From Isoetes taiwanensis (Eukaryota > Streptophyta > Lycopodiopsida > Isoetales > Isoetaceae), in the NCBI GenBank assembly GCA_021234155.1, contig JAJEKV010000030.1, positions 3,384,761-3,448,760 on the forward strand: a stretch of DNA of 64,000 nt, given 5' to 3'. Numbering within the stretch: the first letter of the stretch is position 1; each line of letters starts with the position of its first letter. Positions 57,198-64,000 of this stretch are shown piece by piece. The position numbers and the translations under genes are program-made. The notes under the pieces are model-generated. The model did no database searches. It was not told where the DNA came from and saw only the letters and a list, made by a program, of their open reading frames with translations.

Positions 57198-59469
57198 ATG
57201 CGTGCGCTTGCATCGGCTATAGTGATACAGGAGCCATGCCCATGCATCCCTCTTGCAGAGAATGCTTCTTTGAGCAGGATGGAAATTGAGAATTTTAGCG
57301 CCTCTCTAACCTGTGAAGTCAAAAATGACCCAATTGAATATGCATCACTTAGTAAACTCGACTGCTTTCTTGCGGCTGTGCATGAAAAAGAGAACCCTGA
57401 TTAAAGGAAAGCAAGCTCATGCCAGCCTTCTGCATAGCACGCTGAAGAACAACTTGACTGTGTGGAGTACACTCTTTAATATGTATGTTGAATGTGGAAG
57501 TGTTGCAGAAGCCCAACAAGTTTTTGACTTTATGCCATCACGAAATCCTTCAGTATGGAGTATGATGATTGCAACATATGTTCAGAATGGAAATGCAGTG
57601 GAGGCCCTCTTATTTTTTAAGCATATGCAAGAAGAAGGAATCCAGCCAAATGTTATTGTCTTGTTGAATGTTCTTAAGATATGTGCTGTTATGTCGGCTC
57701 CGGTTTGGGGAAAACTAATCCACGCATATATCATTAAGGTTGGTTATGGCTTGAAGCTGCTTTTTTGCAATACAATTATTGATATGTATGCCAAATGTGG
57801 CAGCATTTTAGAGGCATGTAAAGTATTTAATTTCTTAATCTTACCAGATGTTGTGTCTTTTAACGTGATAATTGCAGCATATGCCAGAGGCCAGCTTTTT
57901 AGGAATGCTCTTCAATGTTTTTATCTGATGCAAGAGGATGGCTTAACCCCAGACAAGGTCACTTTCATCAACATTGCTAGTGCCTGTACTGCAGCGTCAA
58001 TGCTTGAACATGGGAAACTGGTACATGCGAACCTCTTGAAACCAGGATGCCAATTAGATGTTATGTTATCTAATGCACTTGTTGACATGTATGCAAAATG
58101 TGGGAGTATGGAAGATGCCTGTCATTTATTTGAACAAACAATTTCACCAGATATTATTACTTGGACTGCAATTATCACGGGTTATTCCCAGCAGAGAGAT
58201 GCTAGAACAGCTTTGAAGTTATTTGAGCAAATGCAACGTGAAGGTTTGAGACCAAACATGATTACCTTCACCAGTGTGCTTATTGCCTGTACTGGAACGT
58301 TAGCTTTAAATAAGGGCAAGTTAGTTCATGCCCAAATCATGAAAGCTATCCCCACAATGAACGTGTTTGCATGTAGTGCACTTATTGACATGTACTCTCA
58401 ATGTGGAAGCACAAATGCCATCCAACAGATATTTGAAAGGATGCCAACACAGGATATTGTCTCATTCAATGCCATGATTGCAGGATATGCTCACTATTCT
58501 GATGGTAAGAATGCCGCTTGTATCTTTGAACACATGCAGATGGAAGGATTGAAGGCAGACAAGATTACCTTTTTAAACCTTATAAGTGCATGTAATGTGG
58601 TGCAGGGAAGAGGAAAATGGGTTCATGCTGTTGTTTTAGAGAGTACCATTGTTCTAGACATAAGTGTAGGCAGTTCGATTATTGACATGTATGCAGGTTG
58701 CACATATTTAGGGGAAGCCTGCATAGTGTTCGATAGGCTGGTCACAAGGAATGTAGTATCCTGGACTGCTATAATTTCAGGCTATGTTCAGAATGGCCAT
58801 GGAAGTGGGGCAATAACACTATTTCTTCAGATGAAAGGCGGAGGAGTGGAACCAAACAAGATCACTCTTGGTTGTGTACTGAATGCATGTGCTGTTATGT
58901 CAGCATTGGAGCAAGGAAGGCAATTGCATATTGACTTTAAAGCAAAATGTGAAGTTGATATGGTCTTAGGTAGCTCTATCGTTGAGATGTATGTGCAGAG
59001 TGGAAGCATGGAGGATGCTCGTGAAGTGTTTGATACATTGGGTTCGCGAGATATAATGACATGGAGCACAATGATTTCTGGATATGGTCAATATGGTAAT
59101 GGGAAAGAGGCGCTGAACCTTTTCACGCAAATGCAAGTGCTTGATGGTTTGGCACCTAATGAAGTTACTTTTACCTGTATACTAAATGCATGCAGCCATG
59201 CATGCTTAATCAATGAAGGCTGTCATATTTTCTCTTTAATCAGCCTGGATCATGGAGATGCACCCATTACTATACACCATGGTTGTATTATTGATCTTCT
59301 TGGTCGTGGAGGATATTTGGATGAGGCAGAGAACATCCTCAGCTCGATGCCATTTAAGATATATAAAGATGCATGCTTCTCTCTTCTTGGTGCAAGCAGA
59401 ATATATAGAGCTGCTGGTCCTGCAGAACGTGCCATTGAACATATAAGTAAAAGCCAAAAGGTAGTTTGA
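57198..59469 (+). CDS. PLS-type PPR protein (no E/DYW domain), N-terminus frame-shifted
   Basis: PPR proteins bind organellar RNA one base per repeat and act in editing, splicing or stability. The long frame (first in-frame ATG 57325, stop 59467-59469) encodes over 700 residues of P, L and S repeats, about 19-20 in all, without intron. Examples are MYVECGSVAEAQQVFDFMPS, NTIIDMYAKCGSILEACKVF, GNGKEALNLFTQMQ and NACSHACLINEGCHIF. It ends soon after LSSMPF, just where an E domain would begin, so E and DYW are absent. The likely original start is ATG 57198 (MRALASAIVIQEPCPCIPLA) in another frame, which reads YASLSKLDCFLAAVHEK before running out of frame at the A/G-rich gaaaaagaga near 57390. That means a one-base shift, or a short intron that I could not define. 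Confidence 0.88.
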
Positions 59470-59792
59470 ACAACCTACCCAGGTAACCATGCATGGTTGA
59501 CTAAGCTTTCTCTTCTTTACATCTGTTAATGGCTGGACTGTGAACTTAACCATGCAATGAAAAGGAGGATTGATTTGTTCTCTTCCTTTCCGAGATTATT
59601 AATTCTCTTAGTCTAGCATTGCAAGCGTTTCTGTTTTTGGAGAAAAGTTAGATTTTAGCCCTGGTCCATGAGATGATTCTTGATTAAAACTTCAGCCGAA
59701 CATTATATAGAGATGGGATATCTGGGTACTTCGTTTCCAGTATCCATCTCTCATCAGACCATTTCCTAAAATTTTCATTTTCTAGTTTTCAG

Positions 59793-59875
59793 AAAGCCCA
59801 ATTTGAACCCTGCCCATACTCTCCATATTATATCAACTGAGCTTCAAATCTGTGCTCTTAGCCGTTGGACACAAG
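59793..59875 (-). other. tRNA-derived (SINE-like) sequence
   Basis: On the minus strand AGCTCAGTTGATA (complement of 59831-59843) resembles an A box and GGGTTCAAATT (complement of 59800-59810) a B box, about 20-30 bases apart as in tRNA genes. The flanking ggctaagagcac phrase is also tRNA-like. No complete cloverleaf or CCA-compatible acceptor stem is evident, so this is a SINE head or tRNA pseudogene. Confidence 0.4.
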
Positions 59876-60099
59876 TCAAAAGACAAATGAGAAAGATAAA
59901 TGCAGCAAGAGGTAGGGAGTGTTCAACCACCCAACCATATAAATGCTATAGAATTAGCACTTCTATGCTCAGAAGTAACCCGCAAGAAGTCCCCAAGACT
60001 TCACGGCTAATTCCTCCCCTGAACCAATGATGCTATATCTCAAAGCTACCAATGATGGTCCTTGGTAAGGATCTATTTTCGTCCACTCATCCATTATCG

Positions 60100-60232
60100 G
60101 CTCCAACTCTTGTAATACATGACCAAGATTAGCATCATTAGCATCATCTTATCCCTTAACCTCCTCCAATCTCTTGTAATACATGACCAAGATTAGCATC
60201 ATCTTATCCCTTAACCTCCTCCAATCATAGAT
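60100..60232. repeat. tandem duplication of ~62-68 bp
   Basis: ctcttgtaatacatgaccaa, gattagcatcat and cttatcccttaacctcctcc occur twice in a row. The first unit carries an extra tagcatcat. Confidence 0.9.
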
Positions 60233-61189
60233 CTAATAATAGAGTGGCTAATTCTTTATTTGATGGCGCACTACGATTATCATAACAATTAGAATGAACT
60301 TTTCATAACATTCTACCTCCTAGAATGTATTTGGTAACATAGTTAGACGTATGGTTATAAATTTGTATCTCGTGTCCTTTTTGAGCTATTTTCTACTGAG
60401 TATTATTATGGAAATTGTTGTATGAATAGTCTTCTAATAAATAAACAACTTTGTAAACATTGTGCATCAAATGTTACATCATATATCCACGGACTATGTT
60501 ATATGAGGTAAGCTAAACTTGTGACATAACTCATTCAATATGACTTTGTTTGTTGCCTTATAGGCGCTTTTATTTGTCTCTTCATACAGGGCTATCTCTC
60601 TCTTTCAAAGATTGGTATCAAACTCTTAGAGTTCGATCCCTGTACTAAGTAAAGTCAACTATTGTTGCAACCTTCGGTTGAGGGTTGGCTTTTATGCACA
60701 AATTTTAACACTACTCTAAAGAGGAGCATTCTCCTATAGGTTTGAAAGACCAGTTACCAGTTACATCGGGTTGTGTATTGCTAAATCCCATATTGCACAA
60801 AATGAATGAAGATCCTTTTCTCTACATGAATTTTGGGCAAGGAACTTGCATAATTTAAGCACTGGTTTGAATGACATGTGGTTGTAAGGTAGCATTTGTG
60901 ATTATATACTAAGGATGGGTTTGAAAAACATTTGATTGTAAGGCCTTTTTGTCGTCTTGGATTTTTGGATGGCATTTGAAAGGTTGGGATTTACATCCTT
61001 CCTGTCAGGAAAAAGATATATTTCTTTTTTCCTATCTCTAGAAAACTAGGTGTAGATCATCGAATTCGATCCCTGCCAGGTGACCTATTATTGCCACTCA
61101 CTAAATGACAAAGCAGGTTAAACCAAATAGTTTGGCAACCTAAAACATAGGATACATACAAAAGCGAAAAAGCAATATACATAGCAAAA

Positions 61190-61240
61190 AACAAGGTGCT
61201 GCGCATGGAGGGTTGCCCTCCATGGCCGGAGGGTGAAGTG
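61190..61240. repeat. dispersed repeat beginning AACAAGGTGCTGCGC (copy 3)
   Basis: aacaaggtgctgcgcatgga is followed by gggttgccctccatggcc. It matches the other copies at 16.59 and 42.11 kb over about 45 bases, then diverges. Confidence 0.65.
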
Positions 61241-61468
61241 GCTTTAAGACAATGTACAATCCAATGTACCTTCTTAGTTTTTTAATTCCCTATTATCCAA
61301 GTCCATATGTTCTGAGTGTCTCATCTTCTTTCAGTAACTTCCCTCCTCTCATATCAAAAGAACAACTCTTAAAATAATGCAAGATTACTGTTAAAACAAT
61401 GCAAGATTTCGAGCTATATGGCATATGAGTCCCTTGTGACAACTGCTGCTTGTGTATGTGGAAGAATA

Positions 61469-62139
61469 CTAGTATAGCCTCGGCTTGGAACCCTCCTTTA
61501 TGCTCTCGACTCCAGCAGCAGCAATATCTGCTTGCCACTTGTGCATGAACTCGATTCTCGATTCAGTTGATGCTCCTGAACTCTAATTCCGGGATTTTTG
61601 TCTCATCTCTTGAGGCATAGCAATGTTAAGAACCCTGCACATATTGACAATGCTATTAGCATGAGATGTTTTACTGTGTTGAAGCAAGCTTTCCTATGTG
61701 GACAGATGACACTACAGTTCAACAACTTAAAATATGTAAAACTAAGTGGGGCATTCACGTTTCAGGTTGAAGTTAATGAAAAACAGATTGCCGCATTGAG
61801 CAAAAACATGAAGTGTTGTGATTTGGGCATCTTGCAGAGGAAAACAGAGCCGCAAATCAGACCTAGTAGAATGGTTGCAATAATTCCACTAATTCTGGGG
61901 AGATAATTCCATCTGGAAGAAGCTCGCCACGATATTTTGACAGTCTTATAACCCCTGTCACAAAGTGTAAGAATAGTAGTTGCAACCTGTTTGCTTGACT
62001 CCTTGGCATTTTGTGCAACCAAGGTACCATTGGCAGGAGAGGAAGAAGCGCTCATACCAGATGATGGTGTTAGATCTTTGTGAAAAATACTGACCCTAAT
62101 CTTCGTTTTTAAAAGCATAAGAAAGCCATCTTGGACCAA
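61469..62139 (-). other. two candidate exons of an unidentified gene
   Basis: An exon opening after TTAGCAG at 62139 reads LVQDGFLMLLKTKIRVSIF, then SSGMSASSSPANGTLVAQNA and KESSKQ, with a possible GT donor at KQ|GTTGCA. A terminal exon at about 61469-61560 reads GASTESRIEFMHKWQADIAA, then AGVESIKEGSKPRLY and a TAG stop, preceded by an AG acceptor. Both look protein-like and lie on the same strand in the right order, but whether they belong together is unknown. I recognise no family. Confidence 0.35.
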
Positions 62140-62300
62140 CTGCTAATGGCCACTTATAAGCATAGGATAAGTCAAGACATTAAAAGTGCTTTGGACTGTT
62201 GCTGAAAGGATTATCTGGATAATAAAAGTTCACTCATTTAAAGTAGCCACTCTCGTAAGTTAAAAATGGAACCAAATTGTAAAATACATTCTGTAATTAC

Positions 62301-63021
62301 CTGAGAAAGAAGAGCCACAACAACACGAGATTGGTAAGCTTTGCTTCGGGTGCTTACTGCCACATTGGACAAAACCTTTTTATTCTAAAAAGGATGATAA
62401 TGTACATGTTGAGATTATGAAGCATCTGTAGAAACAGCAAAATCAGCAAAAAGTTATAAGCAACATACAAACATTAATTGCACTTACTAAACTGTCATTT
62501 TTGGCAAACATTTATGAAGCATCAATTCTTTCAACCAGTAAATCTTAGATAGCTCTGAGAAAGGCACTTTCCCAAGCAAAAGCAACCAAAAACCCCCGAG
62601 CCTGCCCGCCCTGTTCTATAAGACCGAGAATTTTGTGAATTTCTCCACACATTTTGTAGTATTTGCAGTAATGCAAAACAAAAGTAACAAAAAGGTGCAC
62701 AACTCATTAGCCATTTATAGAGAAACGTAAAACGGGTATATTATTATTAATGAATCTTGCTTAACCTGCAGCCCACATCAAATGAGAACAAACAACTACG
62801 GACTCAAATAGAGTTTTCCACACCTTTGCATGGGTGTCATCATCCTTGCCCACTTTAAAACAAGTTTTGCAATTCCATGGACCTGCAACACATCCAATAT
62901 TGTTAGCAAACCAGTGCTAAATGTCATGTCGAAGCTTGGAACAGATTTACCTCATCTGGGACTGTGGCTGAAAATAGAAGTGTGCCTGTGCCAGTTTTTT
63001 CCTTAGCCACAACTTCTGTTC
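62301..63021 (-). pseudogene. DEAD-box RNA helicase remnant with internal deletion
   Basis: Exon 62951-63021 (after GACAG, before GTAAAT) reads TEVVAKEKTGTGTLLFSATV and PDE. The first half matches motif I (A-K-x-K-TGTGKT), the second matches motif III (LLFSATVP), so everything between them, including the DEAD box, is deleted. The next exon starts at 62882 with VHGIAKLVLK and a neighbouring frame reading GKDDDTHAKVW, as in plant RH26/RH31-like helicases. A last piece at 62301-62390 (STRSKAYQSRV) faintly resembles the RNA-binding HSRK-x-x-YRTRVS segment. An active helicase is impossible without motif I's lysine and the DEAD box. Confidence 0.6.
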
Positions 63022-63308
63022 CTGTCAAAATGTTGAAGACAGATATGAATTCAAACATAAGAAAACTGAAGAAAAGCATTTAAAGGCTTTGTATGTATAT
63101 AAATGCCACTACTAAAATTCTGATGAATTTTCATGCCAGTAATTAAGCAGTAAATACTACCACTTCGAAGTGTTAATATTAATTTTAAATGACCAACCAT
63201 AATGAGCACATTGTCATTGAAATTCAACGAAAATACCAGCTTCTAAGAAATTGTAATATCTTTACCTTGAATTTGATTTGTCATCTCCTGGCACCAGTCT
63301 TTTGAAGG

Positions 63309-64000
63309 CTATACCAATCTGCCATCTAAAAAAAAGGGTATTTGTTCAAATCCCACCTTAGTTCGATTTACAAAAAACTGGCCAGATGGGGATTCCTCTT
63401 GGGGCAGCAAAGCCAGCCATATGACAGTATCAACAGCAGTCTCAACACTATGTCCAACATTTCCAGTCACTGTTGTTGCAGTTAAGCCAGGGCACATGCA
63501 GTTTGCATATATTTTATGACCAGAGCTTGTGTTTGAGAGATCCCTCGCAAGCAATCTTGTGTATGCCCACATGTCTGGTGGATCAAATGTATCTAGAATT
63601 ACCCAGCCTTTCTCAATATGTTTGCCATGCTCTTCATCCTGCAAAAAGCTTTGAACATATGAATGAATCAAGCCCTCAGAAAGGGCTTCTACATTGGTAA
63701 GCTTAGGCATCCATGTAGCATATGCTTCTCCTCTTAGCAGCTGAAAAACCAAAGGAAAAAAGAGATTAGACACTTCTAATTGTAAATGCCACTTCTGAAT
63801 CTAGATATTACACTTAAAAAGGAAAAAAAAACACTTTGTGCTTATACTTCTAAGTCTAAATGGTATACCAAAAAAATAAGCTTGCGCTTACATCAAGACG
63901 GCTAGTTGAGCCACTTATCATCACTATTTTTTATCCTGGTCTCATTAGTGGAAGCACAACCTCTGTTATGCGTTTTATATCATAATAATTTGTATCCATA
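63309..64000 (-). pseudogene. short-chain dehydrogenase/reductase (carbonyl-reductase-like), broken, cut by the window end
   Basis: Plant relatives (neomenthol dehydrogenase or salutaridine-reductase type SDRs) reduce carbonyl groups with NADPH. The exon at 63892-64000 reads MDTNYYDIKRITEVVLPLMR then PG, a TAA stop (63931-63933) and KIVMISGSTSRLD before a GTAAGC donor. Exon 63309-63740 opens after TTTCAG and reads LLRGEAYATWMPKLTNVEAL, then WAYTRLLARDLS, ANCMCPGLTATTVTGNVGHS and SGQFFVNRTKVGFEQIPF to TAG. The catalytic Y-x-x-x-K, expected just before AYTR, is absent; ILDTFDPPDM stands there instead. The N-terminal cofactor-binding exon lies outside the window. Stop plus lost active site indicate a pseudogene. 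Confidence 0.8.

Larger units (their letters stand above)
59880..61460. other. non-coding downstream of the PPR gene
   Basis: No gene is recognised. Two B-box-like phrases, gagttcgatccc at 60629-60640 and gaattcgatccc at 61062-61073, may be SINE tails. The GGTGCTGCGC repeat lies at its right end. Confidence 0.5.

Noticed and set aside
63931-63933. Stop in the SDR exon as a possible RNA-edited codon
   Set aside because: Stop-removing editing is known in fern organelles, not for nuclear transcripts; a pseudogene is simpler, and the active site is lost too.
1-64000. CRISPR arrays, bacterial operons or phage regions
   Set aside because: No regularly spaced direct repeats, no ribosome-binding-site-led gene chains; introns and plant mobile elements show eukaryotic nuclear DNA.
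1-64000. Complete tRNA, rRNA or snRNA genes
   Set aside because: Only partial A/B-box matches were found; no cloverleaf with matching acceptor stem and no rRNA-like sequence was seen.

Overview
The window looks like nuclear DNA of a land plant, most likely a fern or another seed-free vascular plant. The evidence is spliced genes with GT-AG introns, a typical plant V-ATPase c'' gene, a single-exon PLS-type PPR gene, Ty3/gypsy elements with a chromodomain, LINE and pogo-like remnants, and very low gene density. The lineage call is inference from the style of the PPR and transposable-element proteins; no species is claimed.

Three genes look intact or nearly so. The V-ATPase c'' proteolipid (13.5-15.7 kb, minus) can be rebuilt exactly from four exons. 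A four-EF-hand calmodulin-like gene (36.0-36.5 kb, plus) has a TATA box. A PPR gene (57.2-59.5 kb, plus) has one long reading frame, but its N-terminus seems to lie in a neighbouring frame. Everything else that resembles host coding sequence is partial or broken: an ABCB transporter, a second PPR gene, a DEAD-box helicase, a short-chain dehydrogenase, MYB-CC exons, an LRR exon, a Bet v 1-like fragment and a HAD/FCP1-like phosphatase.

Layout: 0-3.6 kb, AT-rich with no gene; 3.6-9.5 kb, a 5.9 kb element with perfect 29-bp terminal inverted repeats, a 4-bp target duplication and a captured phosphatase-like sequence; 10.3-12 kb, a decayed gypsy relic; 12.6 kb, a strong hairpin; 13.5-15.7 kb, V-ATPase c''; 18.9-23.4 kb, a patchwork of unrelated exon fragments with splice sites; 24.5-26.8 kb, LINE and pogo-like remnants followed by a three-exon gene tail; 31.9-35.5 kb, a second inverted-repeat element with repeated 16-bp palindromes inside; 36 kb, calmodulin-like; 38.4-39.5 kb, a possible small membrane-protein gene; 42.6-44.1 kb, PPR pseudogene; 46.7-47.3 kb, ABCB pseudogene; 48.3 kb, an intact Tourist-like MITE whose relatives lie at 29.8 and 40.3 kb; 51.3-54.5 kb, a rearranged chromovirus-type gypsy element; 57.2-59.5 kb, PPR gene; 61.5-64 kb, helicase and dehydrogenase remnants.

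There is no operon-like or pathway organisation. The main theme is mobile DNA that copies, inverts and fragments host genes. The observations most worth following are the 3.6-9.5 kb TIR element, the MITE with an inverted interior at 29.8 kb, the palindromic gag/pol junction in the gypsy element, and the exon patchwork at 19-23 kb.
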